Below, piece by piece: positions 1 to 7,987 of a DNA stretch of 64,000 bases (position 1 is the stretch's first letter; every line of letters begins with the position of its first letter). The stretch covers positions 1-64,000 of the forward strand of contig JAJFFV010000002.1 of assembly GCA_021776475.1 (NCBI GenBank). The letters are read 5' to 3'. The translations under genes were made by a program, and so were the position numbers. The notes below the pieces were generated by a model. The model did not search any database. It worked only from the letters and a program-made list of their open reading frames with translations, and had not been told where the DNA came from. This DNA is from Parvularculaceae bacterium. Lineage in GTDB: Bacteria; Pseudomonadota; Alphaproteobacteria; Caulobacterales; Parvularculaceae.

Positions 1-2
1 AT

Positions 3-578
3 CAAGAGATGTTACGTATCTGGATTGACGCTTATGGGACGTACAGAGCACACGCATTGGCCACACTTGACGGGCTGGAGCGCCCAGTGGAGGAACGGGG
101 CGAACAGTTTTTGGTCGATGCATATCAGGCCAGTGGTTACGTGCCAATCACACTTCCTCGCGACGCCTATGATGATCTCTTGGCGCTGGGACCGTCGAAA
201 GCGCTCATTGATGAGGGGATCCGGCAAAGTCTGGCCAGATATTACTTTTTTCTGGAGAGCCAGGAATTAAATCTGTTACAAGTGCCTGCTTATCGCAGCC
301 TCCTGCGGAGTGTCATGCCTCATGATGTTGAAAACCGTATACGCACCAAATGCCCGGTACAGGTAAACATCATTGAGAATTCTGTTTCGCGGACGGAGAT
401 CTGCCAACCAGATCTAGCAGCAGACCAGATAGAGAGAGCCGTGGCGGAATTGTCTGCTGCGAATCTTAAACCCGATCTCAATTTGGCTCTCTCTGACATG
501 TATTTGAAAATCAGCATATCGCGCTTATTCCTGAATACGTCACAGGAGCTGAATGATTTCATTGAAGACACCGATTAA
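3..578 (+). CDS. Hypothetical protein, 5' end cut by window edge
   Basis: The reading frame is open to the window edge; the first ATG is at 9 but has no visible ribosome site, so the true start probably lies upstream. The visible 191 residues are soluble and mostly helical, with no membrane segment. The stretch FLVDAYQASGYVP followed by a segment with RYYFFLES resembles the C-terminal part of a proteobacterial family of unknown function whose members begin with one membrane helix; that helix would be outside the window. The similarity is from memory and is not a domain assignment. It lies on the element side of the tRNA-Gly remnant at 2773, so it is probably cargo of the integrated element. 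Confidence 0.6.
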   Translation, partial: QEMLRIWIDAYGTYRAHALATLDGLERPVEERGEQFLVDAYQASGYVPITLPRDAYDDLLALGPSKALIDEGIRQSLARYYFFLESQELNLLQVPAYRSLLRSVMPHDVENRIRTKCPVQVNIIENSVSRTEICQPDLAADQIERAVAELSAANLKPDLNLALSDMYLKISISRLFLNTSQELNDFIEDTD

Positions 579-837
579 ACCCAACAAGCAATTTCGCTAC
601 GCATCTTAAGCTGTGTCTCCCCTGACTAGGGAATCTAATATTAGCTCGGTGGCTTATATTCACCTCAAAGCGGTCGTTCGTCAAATACTGCAATATGTCG
701 CAAAATCGCCGGAGCAGGAGCCATCCACCCCATTCGCAATGCGGAAAAGCGAACATTGAAACCTGGTCAGAAGGGTGAAATGGTAAGTTAAGTGGCGCTC
801 TCTTTTTTGCGCAATTCATGGAGTCGGAGGTTAAAAA

Positions 838-1161
838 ATGATTGTCCGTGTTTACCGTTGTACAGTCGTGGCAGGTAAGGAAGCCGAGCACAGGGAATAT
901 GCGTTTAAGTCGAGGCATCCTTCGCTCAGCCGCGAACCGGGTTTACTAGCGTTTTATGCCGGTAAGCCACTACTAGATAGCGATGACCGAACCAGGTGCA
1001 TGGTTCAAATCTGGGAAAGTCTTGATGCACTTAAGGCAGCTCGTGGGGAGTTTTGGGACCAGCCCATGAAAACCATGGACGACGAAGTTCGCACAATTTA
1101 CGATTCAGCAACAGTTGAACACTTTGAGTTGGCAGATGAGTATCGGGCACAGGACAGTTAG
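838..1161 (+). CDS. Small ABM-fold (dimeric alpha-beta barrel) protein
   Basis: A 107-residue soluble protein begins at an ATG preceded by GGAGTCGGAGG at good spacing. Its layout (an initial strand MIVRVYRC, a GLLAFYAG turn, a VQIWESLDALKA strand-helix and a C-terminal FEL strand) fits antibiotic-biosynthesis-monooxygenase or NIPSNAP-like dimeric barrels, which include small oxygenases and many proteins of unknown role. No diagnostic catalytic residue is evident, so no reaction is proposed. It stands alone between the truncated gene at the left edge and the integrase, with about 260 bases of non-coding sequence upstream, and probably belongs to the integrated element. Confidence 0.6.
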   Translation: MIVRVYRCTVVAGKEAEHREYAFKSRHPSLSREPGLLAFYAGKPLLDSDDRTRCMVQIWESLDALKAARGEFWDQPMKTMDDEVRTIYDSATVEHFELADEYRAQDS

Positions 1162-1247
1162 TTCAAGGGCATGGGTTTTCGGTTGTTATGACTGGCGTGC
1201 AGTTTAAAGGCGCATAATTATTGTTGGAATAAATACCGCGTGCGTTT

Positions 1248-2504
1248 CTATTTCCGCAACTCATCGTAGATATCCTGAATGCCTTCAGCGACAGAACGCC
1301 GTGCATCGACAAGCAGATGGGCATAGCGCTCCGTCGTCGACATCTTCTTGTGACCAAGATTGGCGCCAATCATCTTAAGTGATTGGCCCGAGTTGATGGC
1401 AAATGACGCGTAAGCGTGACGAAAATCATGGATACGGAAATCATCCAGTTCAGCTTTCCTGGTGATTTTCTCCCAAGTGTGGCGCAAGTTTGTGACGTGA
1501 CCGGCACGGCTATTGGGCGACTCAAACACGAATAAAGACTTATTCTTTGCCTGTTCTCTTCGGCGTTTAAGGATTTCAACACTGCCCGCTGACAGGGGAA
1601 TGACCTTGGGTTGGTTCTGGCCGCCGGTTTTGTGTCTGAGCGGGGGCAGGATGAGAATTGCCTGTTCAAAATCGACTTCCGTCCATTTTAGCGCGCAGAT
1701 CTCGCCGCGACGCGCACCGGTGTAGGAAAGTAACTCGATACAGTCCACATGCGATTGAACAATTTCATCTTCTTTGTGCAACTCATCAATCGCCTTAAAC
1801 AGACGTCTTGCTTCCTCCTTACTCAAATAGCGCTCGCGGAATCCGTCCGCCATTTTTCGGACGCGATCACAAGGATTTGCTTGAATGAAATCTCGCTCTG
1901 CCGCCCAGCCGAGGGCCGCCGACAGCGAACGGATGGCATGAGAGGCGGCGCCGACACCACCGGTCGTTGGGCGACCGCGACCATTTTTTTTGGGTCGTGC
2001 GGACTTTCCCGATACGACGTCATATTGAAACCTTGCGAGATCAGCCGGCTTTAATTCGTCAATCAGGCGGTTACCCAGGAGCCGCCGCGCATGGTTGTTG
2101 AGATAGCTTTTGTCGTTTGCCCAGCTTGAAGCTCTTTTATTGGGACGGTCGATAGGGCCTTGCGACAGATAAAGATCAATTAAACTCGCAACGGTCATGC
2201 CTTTTGTGGTTTCCTCTTTTTCGGCCGTTGCGGTGTCGATACCGCGTGCAACATCTCCAAGCACCTCTTGCGCTCGCTGTCGCGCCTGTTCTGGCGTCCA
2301 CGGGTCGCCGTGCTTGCCAATCGTGTACCAGCGAAAGCGCCCTCGATGTCGATAAGTAACGGAGTATACCTTTCGACCACTTGGTTTTATCCGTACACAG
2401 AACCCTTTGATTTCTGTGTCCCATAAACGCAGCTCTTTTGCGCCGTCAGGTTCGAGTAAATCGACGGTTCTTTTGGTTATCTTCTGATTCAATCTGGTTC
2501 CCAC
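1248..2504 (-). CDS. Tyrosine recombinase / phage-type integrase
   Basis: This site-specific recombinase would insert or excise the element whose edge lies at 2.8 kb. The N-terminal part (TKRTVDLL, then a basic segment with YRHRGRFRWYTIG) matches the DUF4102-like arm-binding domain of island integrases; a SAM-like core-binding domain follows. The catalytic domain has an arginine in YTGARRGEICALKW, the HDFRHAYASF box with its His and Arg, the second His in NLGHK and the nucleophilic tyrosine in TTERYAHL, so the active site looks complete. I chose the GTG at 2504, which follows GGGGGTG; the frame stays open to a TTG at 2558. The gene reads away from the tRNA-Gly remnant at 2773-2817, with repeated TCAATT motifs between them. 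It looks intact and potentially active. Confidence 0.93.
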   Translation of the reverse strand: MGTRLNQKITKRTVDLLEPDGAKELRLWDTEIKGFCVRIKPSGRKVYSVTYRHRGRFRWYTIGKHGDPWTPEQARQRAQEVLGDVARGIDTATAEKEETTKGMTVASLIDLYLSQGPIDRPNKRASSWANDKSYLNNHARRLLGNRLIDELKPADLARFQYDVVSGKSARPKKNGRGRPTTGGVGAASHAIRSLSAALGWAAERDFIQANPCDRVRKMADGFRERYLSKEEARRLFKAIDELHKEDEIVQSHVDCIELLSYTGARRGEICALKWTEVDFEQAILILPPLRHKTGGQNQPKVIPLSAGSVEILKRRREQAKNKSLFVFESPNSRAGHVTNLRHTWEKITRKAELDDFRIHDFRHAYASFAINSGQSLKMIGANLGHKKMSTTERYAHLLVDARRSVAEGIQDIYDELRK

Positions 2505-2772
2505 AAAACACCCCCAAAAACGCTCAAAACACTCAAAAAATGGGTAAAACGGCCCCAAAAAAGGGTAAAAAAAATGCTATATGATTGTTTTACATGCTTT
2601 TTCAGCGAAATTCCAGCTAGCACATAGCTAGCAAATGGAGAGGAAATAGGTCAATTTTGAGCAACTTTTATCAATTTAGATCAATTATAAAAATGTCATT
2701 AAACTACTGGTATTAATGAGTAAAATAGGATAAATAGAGGCATTTACAAGCTTGCGAAAATCACGTATTAAA
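2505..2772. promoter_or_regulatory. AT-rich integrase upstream region with phased repeats
   Basis: This stretch between the integrase start and the tRNA-Gly remnant has no gene. It is AT-rich compared with the surrounding sequence. TCAATT occurs at 2651, 2671 and 2681, so the copies lie 20 and 10 bases apart, on the same helix face. AGCTAGCA occurs at 2615 and 2626. Such arrays next to an integrase typically bind the recombinase arm domain or a directionality factor. The function is inferred from position and spacing only. Confidence 0.45.
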
Positions 2773-2817
2773 GTCTTCCAAGCTGAATATGTGGGTTCAT
2801 TACCGCTACCCGCTCCA
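2773..2817 (+). other. Degenerate 3' half of tRNA-Gly(UCC): probable att site
   Basis: From the anticodon loop CTTCCAAG (anticodon TCC) through GCTGAATATG, a T-arm-like segment and the acceptor end ACCCGCTCCA, this sequence follows the 3' half of bacterial tRNA-Gly(UCC) closely, as I remember that gene. It is not functional: no 5' half precedes it, the T-loop has lost a base (TTCATTA where TTCGATT is expected), and the T-stem no longer pairs. A tRNA 3' half beside an integrase is the classic signature of an attachment site. On this reading the element lies to the left, with an intact tRNA-Gly beyond the window. Confidence 0.75.
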
Positions 2818-2849
2818 GATTTTCCTGCCGCACCATGGAGAGGGGTTAG

Positions 2850-4115
2850 ATGTCGATCGATAAACCTCCATTTGACGTCAGTTTCACCGAAAACCCTTCA
2901 CGACGCACATTGTTAAAACGTGCTGGCAAGGTCGGCTTTGCGACCCTGCTTAGCACCCCGATACCGTTTCTCGCCAACCTTGCCCCCGGATTGCTGCCGG
3001 TCGCCCTGGCGCAAGGGACATCGCCAAAGGATATGGGCAAGGACGGCCTGACCCTCCTCAATGACCGGCCGATCAATATGGAAACACCACCACATCTGCT
3101 GGATGACAGAGTAACACCGGCAAATCGCCTCTTTGTACGGAATAATGGACTGTTGCCAGATCTGTCAGGTGTAACCGAAGACAACTGGCGGCTGGTCGTC
3201 GATGGGAAGGTGGAACGCTCGCTCGATTTCTCTATCGCTGAACTGAAGACGAATTTCGAGACCGTAACGCTGCAGTTGCAGCTTGAATGCGGCGGCAATG
3301 GCCGGAAGTTCTATCAGCCTGGCGCAACTGGCAATCAGTGGACGTTTGGTGCGATCGGTTGCCCGGCATGGACCGGCGTGCGGTTGCGTGATGTCCTTGA
3401 GGCCGCCGGTATCAAACCGGGTGCTGTGTACACCGCCCATTTCGGTGCGGATACACATCTGTCCGGCGATCCCGAAAAGATGCCGCTGTCGCGCGGTGTG
3501 CCGGTTGAAAAAGCACTTGAGTCACACAACCTAATTGCCTGGGCGGTGAATGGGGCGCCGATGCCGGTCCTGAACGGTCATCCGCTGCGCCTTGTTGTGC
3601 CGGGCTGGCCCGGCTCGTGTTCGCAAAAATGGCTGACCCGGATAACCGTTCGTGATCAGATTCACGATGGCGCGAAAATGACCGGTAAATCCTACCGCGT
3701 ACCGGCATACCCGGTTGCGCCCGGCACATCGGTGCCCGACGAAGACATGGAAATTATCCATTCATTGCCGGTAAAATCACTGATCACGCTGCCGCGAACT
3801 GGCACAAAAGTCAGACCCGGTGTTTCCTTTGAAGTTCGCGGTCATGCCTGGGCCGGTGATCTCGATGTCGCGGCGGTTGATGTGTCCATGGATTTTGGTG
3901 CGTCCTGGAAACTCGCGGAGTTGTCAGCACCTGTCAATAAGTTCGCATGGCAACACTGGCAGGCGGAGATGACGTTGCCAGAGGCCGGATATTTTGAGAT
4001 TTGGGCACGCGCCCGCGATACGGATGGACAGATGCAGCCGCCCTTACCACCTGGATGGAATCCCAAAGGCTACCTTAACAACATGCAGCACCGCATTGCT
4101 GTTTTTGCGGTGTAG
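2850..4115 (+). CDS. sorA: Sulfite dehydrogenase molybdopterin subunit (SorA-like)
   Basis: This periplasmic molybdenum enzyme of the sulfite oxidase family would oxidise sulfite to sulfate and pass electrons to a cytochrome c. A twin-arginine signal (SRRTLLKRAG from residue 17) and a hydrophobic stretch ending near ALAQG show export in folded form by Tat. The molybdenum-ligating cysteine is C147 in ECGGNGR, within the oxidoreductase molybdopterin domain; VPGWPGSCSQKW is another conserved family segment. The C-terminal third fits the Mo-co dimerisation domain. The ATG follows GAGAGGGG. Five bases downstream lies a monohaem cytochrome, matching the SorAB arrangement. SoxC, which acts on protein-bound sulfur, is the main alternative; no sox genes are nearby. 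Confidence 0.85.
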   Translation: MSIDKPPFDVSFTENPSRRTLLKRAGKVGFATLLSTPIPFLANLAPGLLPVALAQGTSPKDMGKDGLTLLNDRPINMETPPHLLDDRVTPANRLFVRNNGLLPDLSGVTEDNWRLVVDGKVERSLDFSIAELKTNFETVTLQLQLECGGNGRKFYQPGATGNQWTFGAIGCPAWTGVRLRDVLEAAGIKPGAVYTAHFGADTHLSGDPEKMPLSRGVPVEKALESHNLIAWAVNGAPMPVLNGHPLRLVVPGWPGSCSQKWLTRITVRDQIHDGAKMTGKSYRVPAYPVAPGTSVPDEDMEIIHSLPVKSLITLPRTGTKVRPGVSFEVRGHAWAGDLDVAAVDVSMDFGASWKLAELSAPVNKFAWQHWQAEMTLPEAGYFEIWARARDTDGQMQPPLPPGWNPKGYLNNMQHRIAVFAV

Positions 4116-4120
4116 TAGAA

Positions 4121-4618
4121 ATGCAGGACATGCCGCGTGTCTCACTCCTGTTTTTCCTTGTTGCGATAGCCTTTCCGATTTGGGCTGGTCGAAGTTCGCA
4201 TTCCCCAAACGACGCTCCAAAATTCGCAGAACACGATGCGGAATCCTCGTCTACGACACGTGCAGCGCGCATCGCAATGATGCTTGAGAGCAGCTCAACT
4301 ACACCTGACCTGTCGTTCACCTACAACGCGCTGGATCCAACATTTCAGAGTGCCGCCTTGCAAGACAGCCTTTTTAATCCGGCTGATGACTATTGGGGGC
4401 TGCCCCGTGATCCGGGATACGAAGAAGTTGCGGCTTATTGCAGTGCCTGCCATAGCCTGCGCATTGTCATGCAGCAACGTGCAACGCCTGCGCGCTGGCG
4501 CGAGTTGTTAGTCTGGATGGTCGAAAAACAGGGTATGGCGCCGCTCGATCCGGATCAACGAAAATTAGTACAAGACTATTTGGGTACGCATTTTTCTAGC
4601 GACACCGGAAAAGAGTAG
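4121..4618 (+). CDS. sorB: Monohaem cytochrome c, SorB-like electron acceptor
   Basis: This exported c-type cytochrome has a single haem site, C107-x-x-C110-H111 (YCSACHS), and an N-terminal hydrophobic segment (LLFFLVAIAFPIWAG) that acts as signal peptide or anchor. It starts 5 bases after the molybdopterin subunit and is presumably co-transcribed, so it is the natural electron acceptor of that enzyme. The stretch between the signal and the haem domain, residues 25 to 100, has no recognised domain. The C-terminal part, with WRELLVWMVEKQGM, could supply the axial methionine. A start at the ATG at 4130 is equally possible. Confidence 0.8.
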   Translation: MQDMPRVSLLFFLVAIAFPIWAGRSSHSPNDAPKFAEHDAESSSTTRAARIAMMLESSSTTPDLSFTYNALDPTFQSAALQDSLFNPADDYWGLPRDPGYEEVAAYCSACHSLRIVMQQRATPARWRELLVWMVEKQGMAPLDPDQRKLVQDYLGTHFSSDTGKE

Positions 4619-4657
4619 CGACGGAGTGGGCAACAATGGCTACCCGAAACGCAGAAA

Positions 4658-4675
4658 GGCGCGCTTTCGCGCGCC
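4658..4675 (+). terminator. GC-rich hairpin after sorB
   Basis: The sequence GGCGCGC-TTTC-GCGCGCC forms a perfect 7-base-pair stem about 40 bases after the sorB stop codon. There is no following T-run, so Rho-independent action is uncertain. Confidence 0.4.
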
Positions 4676-5090
4676 CATTGCCCACGTTGCCTTGGGAAAG
4701 GCATAGTGAGGGAACAATCCCGTCCATCTAATGCTTTCGCCGTTGTCACGCTTCACCTTGCGGCTCACTTAACCCCGGTTACCACGGAGCGGGGACGGGT
4801 AGCGTTGCAGATATCAATCTCATCCGTTTTGCTTTCGCTTCGATATTATCTCTGCTCAGCCGGATCAAACTGCTACCTTACCTGCACTGGCATGCAAGCC
4901 TTGGCGCCAAATGCTCCTTTTTGCCCCTGATCACCCCGTACCCTTGCGCCAGACAAGGGTGTCAGATCCGAGACACTCTTCCATTCCACCCTTGCGGGCT
5001 TCCTTTCTTAATGCCCCGTGTAGGGACGATTTAAGAATATGATTTTGATTCGATACCTGCAAGTGGAATTTTCGCGATGTGGAAAAGTCG
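4676..5090. other. Non-coding convergent intergenic region with hairpins
   Basis: No convincing gene lies between sorB and the convergent fbpB. The only ORF of any length (4706-4930) reads like non-coding sequence. Near 4940-4976 there are two adjacent stems: ACCCTTG pairs with CAAGGGT (4940-4946 with 4954-4960), and GTGTC pairs with GACAC (4959-4963 with 4972-4976). I could not match the region to tmRNA, RNase P RNA, SRP RNA or a riboswitch class by eye. Confidence 0.4.
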
Positions 5091-6749
5091 CTACTTTGAA
5101 TCCGCCCGGTTTTGTCTTGTCAGAAAACTCAGCAGGAGAACAGGGACGAGGCCAATGACCACGATCGCAAGGGCGGCGGTGGACGCTTCTGGCAGCCTCT
5201 CATCTGAAGCCAGCCGGTAGACCCGTGTTGCTAAAGTTTCAAAGTTGAACGGGCGCAGGATCAGTGTCGCTGGCAATTCGCGCATAACATCGACAAACAC
5301 TAACAACACAGCTGCAAAAACGGAATTGCGCAGCAAGGGCAAGTGGATCCGGGTAAACAATTCTCGGGGCGCTGCACCGAGGCTGCGGGCAGCGTCATCG
5401 AGACTGCCGTGAATCGTCTCAAGCCCACTGTTGCAAGCATTGAAGGCGACGGTCAGAAACCGGATCACATACGCATAAACGAGGGCGGCAATTGTGCCGG
5501 TCAAAATAAGGCCGGTGGAAATATCGAAGGACGTGTTCAGGAATCCAGCCACCTGTCGGTCAAGGGAAGACAGCGGCGCCAGTAAACCGATGGCAATCAT
5601 CGTACCGGGCAGGGCATATCCGAGCGTTGAAAGTTGCGTAGCATACTGAGTGAAGCGGCCACGGTTTAGCCGTTGTGTGTATGACAGAAGAAGAGCAATC
5701 AATGTTGCGACACCAGCCGCGACAGTGGCGGCGGTCAGGGAGTTGTTCACATAAGGCCAGAAACTCTGGCCAAGTTGTGGGTCACCAGTTTTCACCGCAT
5801 GACTCACCAGTACCAGCACGGGGATTACCGCACCGAGGGTAACAGGCAGGGCGCAGGCAAAAAAGGCGAGTGCAGCGGGGAACGGTTTTAACCGGCCCCG
5901 TTGACTGGAGCCGTCTCTGACGCTGCTAGTACTGACCTCACCCCGCCTGCTTGCCCGTTCAATGACCACGAGTGTAGCAACAACGATGAACATGACGGCA
6001 GCGAGTTTCAGAGCCGCAATCTGTTCGCCCATAGCAAACCAGGTTCTGAAAATGCCGGTGCTGAAGGTCGGCACACCAAAATAATCGACCACGCCGTAGT
6101 CCGCCACTGTTTCCATCAGGACGAGGGCGGCACCGCCGGCGATCGCCGGGCGGGCTGCAGGGAGCGCGACCTGCCAGAACGCCGCCAGAGGTGACTTGCC
6201 AAGCGTGCGCGCTGCTTCAAACAACGTGGCCGAGCGTTGCACAAACGCCGCGCGGGCAAAGAGATAGATATAAGGGTACAGGACCAGGCTTATCATCAGC
6301 GCAGCACCGGGCAAAGATCGAATTGCCGGGAACCAGTAGTCCCGCGCTGTCCAGCCGGTCAGGTCACGTAAAACTGACTGTAACGGCCCTGCGTATTCGA
6401 GAAGATCTGTATACACATAAGCTACTATATAGGCTGGTGCGGCAAGCGGGAGTACGAGCGCCCAAGACATAAAGGACCGGCCTGGAAAATTTGTTGTAGC
6501 GACCAGCCAGGCCGTCGTTACACCCAGGGTAATCGAAAAACTGAAAACCAGTAGCATCAATAAAAAAGTATTGCCGATATAGCCGGGCAGGGTCGTGTTG
6601 ATCAGGTGTTGCCAGGACCCATTGTCCGGCGTGAAAAGACTGAGCATGACAAACAAAATGGGAACAGCAACCAGTACCGATGTCAGCCAAGTGGCGAGAA
6701 CAAGCCCCCGATGGGTGCTGCCGTTGCTATTCGTGAACAGGGCGGTCAA
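5091..6749 (-). CDS. fbpB: Ferric iron ABC transporter, fused permease FbpB
   Basis: This inner-membrane permease of a ferric iron importer has 552 residues and about twelve membrane helices, with two copies of the binding-protein-dependent permease domain. The EAA-type cytoplasmic loops that contact the ATPase are EAARTLGKSPLAAFWQVALP in the first half and DAARSLGAAPRELFTRIHLP in the second. The start is a TTG at 6749, preceded by AGGAG six bases upstream. The gene is transcribed away from fbpC, and the shared promoter region carries a Fur-like palindrome. Family permeases of this fused size handle iron supplied by a periplasmic FbpA-type protein, encoded here at 7988. Confidence 0.9.
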   Translation of the reverse strand: MTALFTNSNGSTHRGLVLATWLTSVLVAVPILFVMLSLFTPDNGSWQHLINTTLPGYIGNTFLLMLLVFSFSITLGVTTAWLVATTNFPGRSFMSWALVLPLAAPAYIVAYVYTDLLEYAGPLQSVLRDLTGWTARDYWFPAIRSLPGAALMISLVLYPYIYLFARAAFVQRSATLFEAARTLGKSPLAAFWQVALPAARPAIAGGAALVLMETVADYGVVDYFGVPTFSTGIFRTWFAMGEQIAALKLAAVMFIVVATLVVIERASRRGEVSTSSVRDGSSQRGRLKPFPAALAFFACALPVTLGAVIPVLVLVSHAVKTGDPQLGQSFWPYVNNSLTAATVAAGVATLIALLLSYTQRLNRGRFTQYATQLSTLGYALPGTMIAIGLLAPLSSLDRQVAGFLNTSFDISTGLILTGTIAALVYAYVIRFLTVAFNACNSGLETIHGSLDDAARSLGAAPRELFTRIHLPLLRNSVFAAVLLVFVDVMRELPATLILRPFNFETLATRVYRLASDERLPEASTAALAIVVIGLVPVLLLSFLTRQNRADSK

Positions 6750-6800
6750 ACATTACTCCTGAGGCACGGCGCTGCCGGTTGCTTTGAATCCTTGGTTTTA

Positions 6801-6824
6801 TGAGCATTATCATATTAATTCTCA
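6801..6824. promoter_or_regulatory. Fur-like operator between fbpB and fbpC
   Basis: An imperfect palindrome with outer arms TGAG and CTCA and AT-rich inner arms lies in the divergent promoter region. On the minus strand it contains TGAGAATTAATATGA, which matches the 7-1-7 Fur pattern TGATAATnATTATCA at about 11 of 14 positions. A related sequence precedes fbpA. Iron repression by Fur, or control by Irr, is inferred. Confidence 0.6.
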
Positions 6825-6863
6825 TTTACAACTACTAGCAGTGACCGGACTTGAGGGTAATCG

Positions 6864-7922
6864 ATGAGTTTGACGTTCAGAAATATCAACCACGCGTTTG
6901 ATAAAACCGGGGTTTTGCGAGACCTGAACCTCGAAGCAAAAGAAGGTGAGATCACCTGTCTCCTAGGCCCGTCAGGCGGTGGCAAGAGTACACTTCTGCG
7001 CCTCGCGGCAGGTCTTGAAAAAGTCCAGTCCGGCGAAATCCATCTCGATGGAGAGCTTTTGGCGGCACGCGGACGCGACCTCGCGCCGGAAAAAAGGCCC
7101 ACCGGGCTGATTTTTCAGGAGTATGCTCTTTTCCCACATCTCTCTGTTGCCGCTAATATCGTATTCGGGCTCGGCAAGCCTGATCGGGATAGCGGCGGCG
7201 CACATATTACCAGCCTCTTGGCCACCGTTGGTCTTACGGGTTTCGAAAAACGTTTCCCGCATACGCTTTCCGGCGGGCAGCAACAGCGGGTGGCCCTGGC
7301 GCGTGCTATGGCGCCAGAGCCGCGCGTGCTGCTGATGGATGAACCGTTCGCCAGCATTGACTCAACGTTGCGCCGTTCATTGCGGGAAAGTACGAGGCGT
7401 GTACTGAAGACGTCTGGATCAGTCGTCGTCATGGTCACCCATGACCCTGAAGAGGCGATGGAAATGGCAGATTGCATTGCTGTTCTTGATCAGGGCCGGA
7501 TCGTTCAAACCGGTAGTCCGCAGGAAGTCTACGAGCAGTCAGCAACAAAAACCGTCGCTGCTCTCTTCGGCGGTGCGCAGATTATGCCGGGCCTTTTCAA
7601 AGGGGCTTATGTTGAAACGGAATATGGGCCTTTGAAGGTGCCCGTCTTACCGCCAGCAGAAGGAAAGACTGATCAAAAAGTAGACGTCGTCACCCGCCCG
7701 GCGGGCCTTGTCGTCAGCGAGGATCCTGAAAATGATCTTGTCGTTGTCGATAAAAGATACACCCCGACCGGGTGGTTGCTCTTTGTCGGTCATGCAGCGA
7801 AACCGGCGCTGCCGCCACTGCGGGCAGAGATATCTGATGGGCAGGCGTTTTCCATCGGGGACAGGGTAAATATTGCGCCGAAACAAACTGACTTTTTTAT
7901 CTTCCCAAGACATGAAATCTAG
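6864..7922 (+). CDS. fbpC: Ferric iron ABC transporter ATPase FbpC
   Basis: This ATPase powers the iron importer. It shows Walker A GPSGGGKST near residue 35, the Q-loop in LIFQEYALFPHLS, the signature LSGGQQQR, Walker B VLLMDEPF and the switch histidine in VTHDPEEAM. The last third (about residues 240-352) is a TOBE-like regulatory domain, as in the FbpC/PotA group. GAGGG precedes the ATG. It is divergent from fbpB and sits 65 bases upstream of fbpA, with a second Fur-like site in that gap, so fbpA may have its own iron-regulated promoter. Confidence 0.92.
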   Translation: MSLTFRNINHAFDKTGVLRDLNLEAKEGEITCLLGPSGGGKSTLLRLAAGLEKVQSGEIHLDGELLAARGRDLAPEKRPTGLIFQEYALFPHLSVAANIVFGLGKPDRDSGGAHITSLLATVGLTGFEKRFPHTLSGGQQQRVALARAMAPEPRVLLMDEPFASIDSTLRRSLRESTRRVLKTSGSVVVMVTHDPEEAMEMADCIAVLDQGRIVQTGSPQEVYEQSATKTVAALFGGAQIMPGLFKGAYVETEYGPLKVPVLPPAEGKTDQKVDVVTRPAGLVVSEDPENDLVVVDKRYTPTGWLLFVGHAAKPALPPLRAEISDGQAFSIGDRVNIAPKQTDFFIFPRHEI

Positions 7923-7949
7923 GCTGGACGACCCTGTGGATCGTCTGTA

Positions 7950-7974
7950 AATGAGAATGGTTATTAATTACATT
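7950..7974 (+). promoter_or_regulatory. Second Fur-like operator upstream of fbpA
   Basis: The stretch starting AATGAGAATGGTTATTA has the same AATGAGAA core as the site between fbpB and fbpC. TGAGAATGGTTATTA matches the 7-1-7 Fur pattern at about 11 of 14 positions. It lies 14 to 38 bases before the fbpA start codon. Confidence 0.5.
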
Positions 7975-7987
7975 CAGGAGCTGTTTG

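Noticed and set aside
4840-4880. AGTTTGATCCGGCTGAGC on the minus strand, resembling the 5' end of 16S rRNA
   Set aside because: The similarity covers fewer than 20 bases and no rRNA sequence follows on either side.
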